DNA from: CBDBBY01 sp965203795
GTDB lineage: Bacteria > Pseudomonadota > Alphaproteobacteria > Rhodobacterales > Rhodobacteraceae
NCBI GenBank assembly: GCA_965203795.1
Contig: OZ241915.1
Location: 3,224,001-3,288,000 of the forward strand
Direction: 5' to 3'
Length of the DNA stretch: 64,000 bases
Positions 9,304-18,336 of this stretch are shown piece after piece. Position 1 is the stretch's first letter. Every line of letters starts with the position of its first letter. Both the position numbers and the translations under genes were made by a program. Below the pieces are notes generated by a model. It was not told the DNA's origin. It ran no database searches and saw only the letters and a program-made list of their open reading frames with translations.

Positions 9304-10608
9304 ATGGCCCGTTCCCGCGCAAGGGCCGCAGCGGAACCCAACCTTGATGCTCTCGAGGACTTCGTTGAGCTCCCGGATCGCGAAGCCAGCCCGTTCTTCG
9401 GCGGCCGCGCCGACGAAATCGCAACGGTAGAGAGCGCCGTTAAGCGAATCCGTAAACGTGCGCAGGAAGGCCACTGGCGTCCCGCCGGCGGCGAGACCGT
9501 ACTGTTCCAAGGCGCGCCAGGCGTGGGCAAGAGCGCATTGCTCCACCATTTTGTGCAGACGTGGCAAAGCTCTGGGAACGACGCGCCTGTTGTAGTCGAC
9601 ACGGACGCATCTTATTTCGACGACGAGCGTGCGCTCGCGATGCATATCGCCGAGGCGGCTGACCCCGCGGTCGCAGCGCAATTTCGACGCTCCGAAACAA
9701 TTCATTCAGGCTCGCACAGTGACGTAGCTGGTGGAATTCCCGAAGTTGTGAGGGGTGGCGGAGTGGCGGAATCAGGTCGCCATATCGAAACTGCTCCCTC
9801 GGTACCGTCGCTTGCGGCGGTCAAGGCGGCGCTTTTGGATTCCAACCGAGTCGTCGTCCTGATTCTTGACGAGGCGCAGGATCTCGAGGGATATGCCGCA
9901 GACGAGGTGCGTCCCGTCATTTCGAAGCTCCACCAAGGAAGCCACGGCGGGCCAATCCTGACGATATTCGCGGGCCTTGCGTACTCCAATGCCGTGCTCC
10001 AAGAGCGCGGAATATCGCGCCTCTCTATCAGCCACGACCGAACGCTAATGGCGCTTGCGTCCGAAGAGGCACAGGAAATTGTTCTTCGAATGCTAGCCGA
10101 ATGCGGCGTGCGCGGAAAAAATGAACTCAAGAACCAATGGGCACTGGCGCTGGCGAACGAAAGTTGCGGCTGGCCGCAACACCTTCATGTTGCCATGCAG
10201 GCACTTGTGGTGCAGCTTCTTGCGGCATCCACACCCGGGCAACTCGAACCGGTGGACAGCGAATTCGGACTTGCCGTTCTTCAAGCTTCCGCACGAGCGA
10301 GAGAGAAATATTATGATCGTCGAATTGATGCGCCGCTTTCAGTTGCTTGGCGCCTGCTGGCGGAAGCTATTCGGGGAATTGGAGACGAGGCCTCTCGCGA
10401 AGATGCGCTTGCCCATATCCGCAAAGTTGCCCAGCCGGGCGAAGGATCAATGAGCCTTCCCGAAGAGTACAATGCCGCCCGGTTTCTCGACCATATGGTC
10501 CGCCGCGGCGTTGTTCAGTACGCGCCGGGACAGAAGCTCATTTGTCCGATTCCGTCTTTCCGTGACTACATCAATCGTCTTGCCAAGAATCCTGCGCCGG
10601 GCGCTTGA
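9304..10608 (+). CDS. AAA-type ATPase, first of two tandem paralogues
   Basis: This 434-residue predicted cytoplasmic ATPase has a short N-terminal region with FFGGRADEI, Walker A GAPGVGKSALLHH near residue 71 and Walker B VVVLILDEAQDLE near residue 185. A Gly/Ser-rich insert (about 140-165) lies between them. After Walker B comes GGPILTIFAGLAYS, resembling the sensor region of ORC/AAA_16-type ATPases. The C-terminus (VRRGVVQYAPGQKLICPIPS) looks like a winged helix. Start may be GTG 9301 or ATG 9304. A close paralogue starts 2 kb downstream, and the bases around the two starts are almost identical (from GGAATCAGCGTGATGGCC). I do not recognise a named system. Confidence 0.75.
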   Translation: MARSRARAAAEPNLDALEDFVELPDREASPFFGGRADEIATVESAVKRIRKRAQEGHWRPAGGETVLFQGAPGVGKSALLHHFVQTWQSSGNDAPVVVDTDASYFDDERALAMHIAEAADPAVAAQFRRSETIHSGSHSDVAGGIPEVVRGGGVAESGRHIETAPSVPSLAAVKAALLDSNRVVVLILDEAQDLEGYAADEVRPVISKLHQGSHGGPILTIFAGLAYSNAVLQERGISRLSISHDRTLMALASEEAQEIVLRMLAECGVRGKNELKNQWALALANESCGWPQHLHVAMQALVVQLLAASTPGQLEPVDSEFGLAVLQASARAREKYYDRRIDAPLSVAWRLLAEAIRGIGDEASREDALAHIRKVAQPGEGSMSLPEEYNAARFLDHMVRRGVVQYAPGQKLICPIPSFRDYINRLAKNPAPGA

Positions 10609-11315
10609 ATCCGAGTCGGTGCTCAGATCGACCAAAAAAGGGGCTCCGATTGGAAACCGCATCATTGAATCCGGATCGGCAATAGCATCCTGATTGCGAT
10701 GTTTATGCCGTCCAGCGTCTCAGTTTTCGAGTTTTGCTTTCTTGGATCCAGCGGCTGACACCGGATCCGCCTAACCCGAACTTCGCGGGCTTCAAGCCGT
10801 CTGATTGATCCGCAAGACCTTGTCCGGAAGCGGTGGACCCTAGCCTGCCAAACTGAACTTCACGAACCAAAAACGCAATTTGCGCTGGCTGCAAAGCCAT
10901 TTTCGGTTTTCCACCTGCCAGCTGCTGGAACACTTTCGCCGGATCGACGCCCAAGAGTTCGAACGCCCCGTGCTGGCCAGCAGTGGGGGCGTGATCGCAG
11001 GGACGGTTCTGGAAGAGCCGAGAGAGACTCCGTTCGGAGCGACGATCGAGAGGTCGGCGAGCAATGTATGGACTCGTTACCCAGCGTCGATGGCGGGATT
11101 CAACCATTTCGGCGGCACGCCGCGACGGCTTTGCCGGGTCGGAGGTTTCGCCCGTATGGAGCACTCTTCAGAGGACGCGGAGGAGGCGGTCAGCAACGCG
11201 GCACAAAGCTTGGTCGTGCGAGTTCACTCATATTCCGCACCGGCGCACCGGCTTGCGGCAAGCGTATCTGCTGCATAGGTTGTTTGGCGGAAATCCAGAA
11301 AAAGGAATCAGCGTG
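10609..11315. other. Intergenic spacer between the paralogous ATPases, no gene recognised
   Basis: About 700 bases with several short open frames on both strands, none with recognisable motifs or a convincing ribosome-binding site. The last 15 bases repeat those before the first ATPase gene, so the duplication includes at least the immediate leader. Confidence 0.4.
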
Positions 11316-12614
11316 ATGGCCCGTTCCCGCGCAAGGGCCGCGGCGGAACCCGATCTTGATGCTCTCAAGGACTTCGTTGAACTCCCGGACCGCGAAGCCA
11401 GCCCGTTCTTCGGCGGCCGCGCCGCCGAAATCGAAACGGTGGAAAGCACACTGAGGCGAATCCGCAAGCGGGTTGAGGAAGGTCACTGGCGCCCTGCCGG
11501 CGGCGAGACCATACTGTTTCAAGGCGCGCCGGGCGCAGGCAAGAGCGCGTTGCTGCACCATCTTGTACAGGTATGGCGGAATACCGGGCAAAACGCACCC
11601 GTGGTGGTCGATACGGAATTGACCCATTTTGCCAACGAACGAACGCTTGCGCTTCGTGTCGCCGAGGCAGCCGACCCGGCGATTGCGGCGCAGTTTCGAC
11701 GCTCCGAAACGACTCATTCCACTTCGCGCGCCGATTTAAGCGGCGGAATTCCCGGAGTTGTTTCGGGGTCCGGTTCTGCGGAATCAGGGCACCAAGCCGC
11801 AAGTGCTCCCGCCGAATTGTCGCTCGCCGCCGTCCAGAAAGCGCTGTCGGCATCGGAACGATCCGTCGTTCTGTTTCTCGACGAGGCGCAGGATCTAGCT
11901 GAATTTGGTGCGGACAAGGTGCTGCCTGTCATTTCGCAGCTTCACAAGGGAAGCCACGGCGGGCCATTCCTGACGGTGTTTGCCGGCCTCGCGTACTCCA
12001 GCAAGGTCCTCAAAGAACGCGGCATCTCGCGCTTTTCCCGCGGCCACCAACGCACTCTTTCAGCGCTCGCGTTCGGAGAAGCGACGGAAATTGTTCTTCG
12101 CATGCTCACCGAATTCCGTGTGCGCGGAGGCGCGGGTCTGATGGACCAATGGGCGCAGACCCTTGCGAACGAAAGCAGCGGATGGCCGCAGCATCTGCAT
12201 GTCGCCATGCAGGCACTCGTCGCGCAGCTGCTTGTGGCACCCACGCCCGGACAACTCGAACCAGTAGACAGCCAATTCGGTTCTGGAGTGCTGCGGGAAT
12301 CCGCACAGGCGCGGGAAGAATACTACGAACAACGAATCGACGAACCTCTAACCGCTGCCCCGGAATTAGTTGCCGAAACTCTCCGGCGAATTGGCAACGG
12401 GGCACTCCGCGCAGATGCTCTTGCGTACATCCGCGACGCTGCGCAGCCGGGACCGGGGTCCAAGAGCCTTCCGAAAAACCACGACGCGGAAATGTTCCTC
12501 GACCTCATGATCAGACGCGGTGTGCTGCAGCACGCGCCAGAACAAAAGCTCGTTTGCCCGATTCCGTCTCTCAGGGATTACGTTGAACGTCTTGCCAGAG
12601 GCTCCGCGCGTTGA
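11316..12614 (+). CDS. AAA-type ATPase, second of two tandem paralogues
   Basis: This 432-residue protein parallels the upstream ATPase along its whole length. It has MARSRARAAAEPDLDALKDF, FFGGRAAEIETVES, Walker A GAPGAGKSALLHH, Walker B SVVLFLDEAQDLAEF, GGPFLTVFAGLAYSS and a C-terminal VLQHAPEQKLVCPIPSLRDY. Divergence is greatest in the Ser/Gly-rich insert and in the C-terminal third. The open frame extends upstream to 11064, but the match to the paralogue begins only at GTG 11313/ATG 11316, so I start there. The partner, if any, is unclear; the next recognisable gene is the interrupted RecQ-like helicase. Confidence 0.75.
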   Translation: MARSRARAAAEPDLDALKDFVELPDREASPFFGGRAAEIETVESTLRRIRKRVEEGHWRPAGGETILFQGAPGAGKSALLHHLVQVWRNTGQNAPVVVDTELTHFANERTLALRVAEAADPAIAAQFRRSETTHSTSRADLSGGIPGVVSGSGSAESGHQAASAPAELSLAAVQKALSASERSVVLFLDEAQDLAEFGADKVLPVISQLHKGSHGGPFLTVFAGLAYSSKVLKERGISRFSRGHQRTLSALAFGEATEIVLRMLTEFRVRGGAGLMDQWAQTLANESSGWPQHLHVAMQALVAQLLVAPTPGQLEPVDSQFGSGVLRESAQAREEYYEQRIDEPLTAAPELVAETLRRIGNGALRADALAYIRDAAQPGPGSKSLPKNHDAEMFLDLMIRRGVLQHAPEQKLVCPIPSLRDYVERLARGSAR

Positions 12615-13304
12615 AGGCAGTTTGGAACTGCGCCTCGGCAAGAACCAAACACCGCTCACGCCTGAGATTCCCAATGGGCAAACGCGATGCGGGACGCAAA
12701 CGCCCAAACCGAAGCTCCAAAGGATTCGGACTGATCGGAATGCGAGCCACTGAATTTAATGACAGCAGGCATGTCTGCTGCTTATGTCGGCCCGCCCAGC
12801 TCGTTGCGCGGCCTCCCCGTCTTTCGTCGTGTCCCGATCAGCAACGGAAACGTGCAGATTCCCGGTATGAGTCAGCGTGATCTCGGTCGGAATCAAATTC
12901 GCATCGCAAATTTCGTATTCCGAAATAACCCCAGGCTGCTGATCCCGAATTGGCATTCGTCGGCAGCGCGGATGTCCGCAAGCCGTCCGGCGTTTGGATT
13001 TGCGTTGATTGATTTCTGGTCGGCCTAGAACCAGACGCCAACGAACAGCGGAAGGCAGAGCTGTCCGCCAACGTCCGCTGCGTGGTTGCGGCTGCGGCCG
13101 TATCAAGAATGCCGACCTCCTCATCGAACACTCTGCTGGATCTTCTGGCCGAACCGATCCCGCAATGCCGGCACTTGGCCACCGGAGGCACTAAACCCGC
13201 CGCTATTCGTTTCCGCATCCCGGAACCAAGTTACTGTCCCTTGCCGCAACCCGAACAAACCCGGTAGTCGGGCGGCAATCGGCCTGTGCGAGGGCATCCA
13301 TTCC
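12615..13304. other. Intergenic, no gene recognised
   Basis: Nearly 700 bases with short open frames only. None carries a recognisable motif. It precedes the RecQ-like gene and should hold that gene's promoter, but I see no clear one. Confidence 0.4.
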
Positions 13305-14183
13305 GTGAATCTCCGCTTCGACCGCAATCGCGCATTGGCGCTTCTCCAGAACGGGGTCGGAAGCCCCGACGCGCAGTTCCGAACGGGGCAACTTGAAGCT
13401 GTTGAACGCGTTGTGACCGGAGCGGGCCGCCTGCTCGTCGTGCAAAGAACCGGATGGGGAAAGAGCTTCGTCTACTTCATTGCGACCAAGCTGCTGCGCG
13501 AATCCGGCATGGGGCCTGCCCTGCTTGTCAGCCCGTTGCTGGCACTGATGCGGAACCAAATCGCGGCGGCGGAACAAATGGGCGTTCGCGCGGTCACCAT
13601 TCATTCCGACAACACGGACGACTGGCCCGAGGTTGAGGCGGCGGTGCGGCGCGACGAGGTGGATATCCTGCTGGTCTCTCCGGAGCGGCTCGCGAACGAG
13701 CGGTTTGTAGGCGAGGTTTTGGCGGGCATCGCGGATCGGGTCTCGGTGCTCGTGGTTGACGAAGCCCATTGCATCTCGGACTGGGGCCACGACTTCCGTC
13801 CCCACTACCGGCTGATCGGCCGCATCGTCGAAAACCTTCCGCCCAGCCTTCGCCTTTTGGCAACGACTGCGACGGCGAACGACCGGGTAATCGCTGACTT
13901 GAAGGAAACTTTGGGGCCGCGCCTGGAAATTTCACGCGGCGATCTGGCCCGGACTTCGCTTGCATTGCAAACCATCCGGATGCCGGGCCAAGCCGAAAGG
14001 CTCGCCTGGCTCGCGGAACGGCTTCCGGAACTGCCGGGAAGCGGCATCGTCTACACGCTGACCGTCCGCGATTCCGAAACGGTGGCGGCGTGGCTGCAGT
14101 CGCGTGGGATCAAAGTCGAATCCTACTCCAGCCAATCCGGCGGAGTCCGGGTGGACCTTGAGCAGTCCCTGCTAGTGGCATGA
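13305..14183 (+). pseudogene. RecQ-family helicase-phosphoribosyltransferase fusion, 5' part (split by an IS)
   Basis: The first 290 codons (13305-14174) encode the RecQ helicase core. FRTGQLEAVERV resembles motif 0, TGWGKSF near residue 50 is Walker A, DEAHCISDWGHDFR near 152 is the DEAH box and LLATTATAN is motif III. GTG 13305 is the likeliest start (VNLRFDRNRAL). At 14173 the frame runs into an IS630-family element and stops at 14183 after three foreign codons. Removing 14175-15340 joins CTA to GAC in frame, giving EQSLLDNRLKALVATTALGM, which is what RecQ proteins have here. The intact ancestor would be 684 residues. Confidence 0.88.
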
Positions 14184-15254
14184 TTCAGACAGATGGTACC
14201 CTCTTTGCCGTGCGGCGATGAGGCGTTCCGGGCTTGCCGTCCAGTTGTAGGCTTTCGCCTCCTTCCCGTTGTGCAGTTCGATGAATTCCATGATCGACTT
14301 CTCGAGTTGCTCGACGGAGTCGTGGGCGCCGCGCCGGAGCCGGCGGCTGGCGAGCTTCCCGAAGAAGCCCTCGACGGCGTTCATCCAGGAGCAGGACGTG
14401 GGCGTGAAGTGGAAGGTCCAGCGGGGGTGGTCCGCGAGCCATTCGCCGACGGCCCCGTGCTTGTGGGCGGCGTAGTTGTCGAGGATGGCGTGGATGGCCA
14501 GCCCGGCGGGCACCGTGCTGTCGACCTGGTCGAGGAACTCGATGAACTCCCGGCTCCGGTGGCGCTCGGCATGTCGCCCGATGACCTTCCCGTCCAGGAT
14601 GTTCAGGGCGGCGAACAGGTTCGTGGTGCCGTGCCGCTTGTAGTCGTGGGTCATCGTGGCGGGCCGCCCCGGCTTCATCGGCAGGCCCTTCTGCGTTCGC
14701 GCGAGCGCTTGGATCTGCGTCTTCTCGTCGATCGACAGCACGACCGCCCGGTCCGGCGGATTCATGTAGAGCCCTGTGATGTCGCGGGTTTTCTCCTCGA
14801 ATTCCGGGTCCTTCGAGATCTTGAAATGCCGCCAGCGGTGCGGCGCGATCCTGTGGCGGGTCAGGATGACGTGCGCCGTCGACGCTCCGACGCCGACCGC
14901 GGCCGCCAGGGCGCGCACCGTCCAGTGCGTCTCCCCGCCAGGCGGCGGGGCCAGCGCCGTCTCCACGAGCTCGCGGACCTTCGCCTCCGGCGTCGGCGGC
15001 GTCCCCGGCTTGCGGGTCTTGTCGCGGAGCAGGCCGTCCACCCCCTCCTCCATGAACCGCTCCTGCCAGCGCCAGACCGTCGGCTTCGACGCGCCGGTCC
15101 CGGCCGCGATCGCCATCGTTCCCAGGCCCTGGTCCGCCAGCAGGATGATCCGCGCCCGCCTCGCATGTTTCAGCCTGCTGTTGCCGTCGTTCGCGATCGC
15201 CTCGAGCCGCCTGCGCTGCTCGTCCGAAACCTCGAATTCAACGCCTGTCCGCAT
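14172..15254 (-). CDS. IS630-family transposase (DDE)
   Basis: This 360-residue transposase starts at ATG 15254, preceded by AGGAGG. The N-terminal third is a helix-turn-helix region (GTMAIAAGTGASKPTVWRWQ) followed by a second HTH (VRALAAAVGVGASTAHVIL). The DDE catalytic core is visible as VVLSIDEKTQIQAL, AIHAILDNYAAHKH and CSWMNAVEGFFGKL, giving D, D and E. Length and motifs are intact. Its TAG stop lies at the outer edge of the element: the TA is the target duplication and the G comes from the host flank, so termination depends on the CTAG target. Confidence 0.93.
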   Translation of the reverse strand: MRTGVEFEVSDEQRRRLEAIANDGNSRLKHARRARIILLADQGLGTMAIAAGTGASKPTVWRWQERFMEEGVDGLLRDKTRKPGTPPTPEAKVRELVETALAPPPGGETHWTVRALAAAVGVGASTAHVILTRHRIAPHRWRHFKISKDPEFEEKTRDITGLYMNPPDRAVVLSIDEKTQIQALARTQKGLPMKPGRPATMTHDYKRHGTTNLFAALNILDGKVIGRHAERHRSREFIEFLDQVDSTVPAGLAIHAILDNYAAHKHGAVGEWLADHPRWTFHFTPTSCSWMNAVEGFFGKLASRRLRRGAHDSVEQLEKSIMEFIELHNGKEAKAYNWTASPERLIAARQRGYHLSESCH

Positions 15255-15338
15255 CGTCCCGCCTCCTGTCCGTCCCGCGCCGAAGCTGCGCGGAGCCGAC
15301 AAGCCGCATAAGGGAATCAAGTGTGAAAAACAAGCCAC
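14175..15338 (-). mobile_element. IS630-family insertion sequence, apparently intact
   Basis: The 1164-base element begins GTGGCATG and ends CAAGCCAC, giving imperfect terminal inverted repeats (GTGGC matches exactly, with scattered matches beyond). A TA dinucleotide lies directly outside each end (14173-14174 and 15339-15340), and both junctions read CTAG, as expected for IS630-type insertion into CTAG with TA duplication. It contains one full-length transposase gene on the minus strand. The interrupted helicase frame is otherwise undamaged, so the insertion looks recent. Confidence 0.9.
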
Positions 15339-15340
15339 TA

Positions 15341-16525
15341 GACAACCGATTGAAAGCGCTGGTGGCGACTACGGCCTTGGGAATGGGCTTCGACAAGCCG
15401 GATCTGGCCTTCGTCATCCACTACCAGGCCCCGGGTTCTGTCGTTGCATACTACCAGCAGGTAGGGCGCGCCGGGCGAGCTCTCGACGCGGCTTGCGGCG
15501 TGCTGCTGAGTGGCTCGGAAGATGTTGAGATCTCGAATTACTTCATCGAAAGTGCTTTTCCGTCCCAAAGCGACGTTGAGTCCGTCCTCAAGGCATTGGA
15601 AAATGCGCCTGACGGCCTCTCGGTTCGCGAAATCGAAGCCGCGGCCAACGTCAGCAACAACCGCATTCAGAAGACCCTTCTGTTACTGTCCTTGGAATCA
15701 CCCGCTCCAGTCGCGAAACTGGGCGCGAAGTGGCAGTTGACCGCCGCAACACTGGACAACGCCTTCTGGGAGCGGGTGTGCCGACTGACGAAATTGCGAC
15801 GGAGGGAGCAGGCACAGATGCAGGAGTATGTGCAGCTGACTTCCGGCCACATGGAGTTTCTGATCCGGGCGCTGGACGGCGATCCAAGCGACCCGCACCC
15901 GACCGCCGCACAGGCTTTGCCCGCATCAGCGGATCCGGATTGCGTCCGCAAAGCGATCACCTTTCTGCGTGGATGGAAACGCAAGATTTTGCCTCGGAGG
16001 CAATGGCCTCCGGGCAAAACGATCAGCCCGGATCACCGGGCAGAGCCCGGAATTGCGCTCTGCGCCTGGGGAGACGCCGGCTGGGGAAGCTTGGTGCGCC
16101 AAGGGAAGTACGTTGACGAGCATATTTCCGACGAGCTCGTGGAAGCCTGTGCAACCCTTGTGCGGCAGTGGCGACCAGACCCCTTTCCCGAGTGGGCAAC
16201 CGCAGTTCCTTCACTGCGCCGTCCGGATTTGGTTCCGGATTTCGCGCAGCGCTTGGCGGCAGCACTTGAGCTTCCATTTCGTACTGCCTTGACGAAGACG
16301 GAGCACCGTCCCGAACAGAAATCGATGGCCAACAGCGACAAGCAAGCGCGCAATGTCCTCGGATCGCTTGATGTTCATCGTGGTGCAATATTGCCGGAAC
16401 CGGTGCTACTTGTGGACGACATCGTCGACTCGCGCTGGACCTTTACGGTCGTCGCCTGGGAGCTTCGCCGACGCGGCTGCGGCAAGGTATGGCCGCTCGC
16501 TCTCGCAGCAGTTGGGAATGCTTGA
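15341..16525 (+). pseudogene. RecQ-family helicase-phosphoribosyltransferase fusion, 3' part
   Basis: These 394 codons continue the helicase after the insertion. LVATTALGMGFDKPDLAFVI and YQQVGRAGRALD are RecQ motifs V and VI. The remainder is not the usual RQC/HRDC tail. It has a helical region (SVREIEAAANVSNNRIQ), a long middle domain, and at the C-terminus PVLLVDDIVDSRWTFTVVA, a match to the PRPP-binding signature of type I phosphoribosyltransferases. The TGA stop overlaps the ATG of the DprA-like gene by one base, so the two were translationally coupled. An in-frame start inside the IS (about 15323) could in principle express this half alone. Confidence 0.85.
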
Positions 16526-17823
16526 TGAACGGAGTGCCTACTGGAAACACCAAGGCGGTCCTGCTGCTGACAGCACCGTTGATCGTGGGTCGAAGCAGGC
16601 CGAAGGCAGCACTCCTTTCGCCGCGAGAATACCGCGCACTCGCCTCTCAGCTGCGGGCCGCGGAAGCGGAGCCCGCCGATCTGCTTGAACCGGATGCGAG
16701 CCGGTTGATTGAAAAATGCGGTGCCGTTGTGGACAATGCCCGCCTCAAAGCTCTCCTTGGAAGGGGATTTCTGCTTAGCCAGGCACTCGGACACTGGCAG
16801 GCGAGGTCAATCCGCGTCGTAAGCCGTGCGGATGAAGCCTATCCCCGGAGACTCAGGGAGCGGCTCAGGCATGACGCGCCAATTCTTCTTTACAGCTGCG
16901 GGGAGATCGGAATCTTAGGCCGCAGTGCCTTGGCCGTCGTCGGGCCGCGCAACGCAGGCGAGCCGCTGATTCAATACGCCCAGGAAACCGCCGCATTGGC
17001 CGCAAGAGCGGATCGCGCGGTGGTGTCCGGCAGCGCCAAGGGAATCGACTTGGCCGCAATGAACGGAGCACTTGAAGCAGGCGGGAGCACCGTCGGCGTG
17101 CTTGCGGGAGGCCTTGAACGGACAGCCATGAACCGGGACCACCGGAATCTCTTGCTGGACGGGCGGCTGATTCTGGTTTCCCCTTTCGATCCGCGCGCGC
17201 CGTTCCGGGTCGGACATGCCATGCAGCGCAACAAGCTGATTTACGCCTTGGCCGACGCGGCCCTGGTGGTGGACGCGAAAGCGAACAGCGGGGGCACGTG
17301 GGCAGGTGCGATCGAGCAACTGCGGAAGTACAAGGGAAGGGTCTATGTCCGTTCGTCGGGACCGGCATCCGATGGTGTCGAAGCATTGCAGAGCGAAGGC
17401 GCAATTCCATGGCCAAATCCGGCGGACGCGGACGGCATGGCGGAAGCGATCGACGCTCCGATTCAGCCGGAACTGCCGCCGCTTCAGAATTCATTGTTTT
17501 CCGCCGAGCCGGGATCCTACGAACCTGCGCTTGACGACGCAAAACGTGAGCATCCGACGGGAGGCACAAGTACGCCGGACGCCGAACCAAGCGCCGATCA
17601 TGCGGATGAACTATATCGGATTGCTCGCCCGCTCATGGTTCGGGTGCTTTCCGAGGCCAAGAAACCCGATGAATTCGCCTCAGAACTCGGCGTGACGATC
17701 AGCACCGCTAGACGCTGGATCGGGCGGCTCGTCGACGACGGCATCGTGATCAAGAAGTCTAATCCCGTGCGATACGTCGTATTGCGGAATTCGCTGTTTG
17801 AAAGCGCGCAAGACAGCCATTGA
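16525..17823 (+). CDS. DprA-like Rossmann-fold protein with C-terminal winged helix
   Basis: This 432-residue protein resembles DprA/Smf. ALAVVGPRNAG, RAVVSGSAKGIDLAAMNGAL and GSTVGVLAGGL are the nucleotide/ssDNA-binding Rossmann motifs, and VGHAMQRNKLIYALADAALV follows. The C-terminus (ELGVTISTARRWIGRLVDDG) is a winged helix. ATG 16525 sits in TGATG at the end of the helicase gene, indicating coupling. A DprA-like protein next to a phosphoribosyltransferase domain recalls the ShosTA defence pair, in which the DprA-like protein restrains a PRTase toxin. Here the PRTase is fused to RecQ and split by an IS. That functional parallel is inference. Confidence 0.82.
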   Translation: MNGVPTGNTKAVLLLTAPLIVGRSRPKAALLSPREYRALASQLRAAEAEPADLLEPDASRLIEKCGAVVDNARLKALLGRGFLLSQALGHWQARSIRVVSRADEAYPRRLRERLRHDAPILLYSCGEIGILGRSALAVVGPRNAGEPLIQYAQETAALAARADRAVVSGSAKGIDLAAMNGALEAGGSTVGVLAGGLERTAMNRDHRNLLLDGRLILVSPFDPRAPFRVGHAMQRNKLIYALADAALVVDAKANSGGTWAGAIEQLRKYKGRVYVRSSGPASDGVEALQSEGAIPWPNPADADGMAEAIDAPIQPELPPLQNSLFSAEPGSYEPALDDAKREHPTGGTSTPDAEPSADHADELYRIARPLMVRVLSEAKKPDEFASELGVTISTARRWIGRLVDDGIVIKKSNPVRYVVLRNSLFESAQDSH

Positions 17824-18336
17824 CACGAATACCGTCGATATAGGCGTTGCCGATTTGGCTTCAGCGACTCGATGGTTTCCGGCGGATGTCCATACCGAAC
17901 AGGCGGAGGCGAACTACAGGAAATTTCCGATTCGATATCGAGGGCCGCCCGGCGTGCCGTTGCAGGTCGATAAAGATCAGTTCCGATACCGCGTGCGCCT
18001 ACGTCGCACTATCTCTCGCTTCGCAATCGAAACACAGCGGTCGACCGACGCGGTCGCAAATGCCGAAAGCGACCGTCCTGAATCTCGCTGAACTCAGGTG
18101 CCAAAGTTTAGATGCATTGTGAATCATTCCTGTGCGAATTCACGGGGCGGACGAATTATCCGGTCCCTTGGTAAATTCCGTGCGAAATCAAGCGACACCG
18201 GCCGGCTTGAGGCCGCGCCGCGATGGCATTAGGCAAAACCGCCGTGTTGGTTCTATTAACGAGGATGCAATCTAACTGAATCATCGCGCTGCAAAAACTG
18301 CACAATCTCATAAACCGGTAGTATCGATTCGGCAAT
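17824..18336. other. Intergenic between convergent genes, no feature recognised
   Basis: About 510 bases between the DprA-like gene (plus) and the gajB-like gene (minus). No coding signal and no clear terminator hairpin with a T-run was seen. Composition shifts to more A+T-rich toward the right. Confidence 0.4.

Noticed and set aside
14193..15311. A 372-residue plus-strand open frame across the IS630 element
   Set aside because: It is antisense to the intact DDE transposase. Its Arg/Pro/Val-rich sequence has no domain.
16525..17823. Ordinary housekeeping dprA
   Set aside because: The protein is DprA-like, but it is coupled to the RecQ-PRTase gene and lies within a cluster of defence-type genes, so a specialised role is more likely than the normal competence gene.
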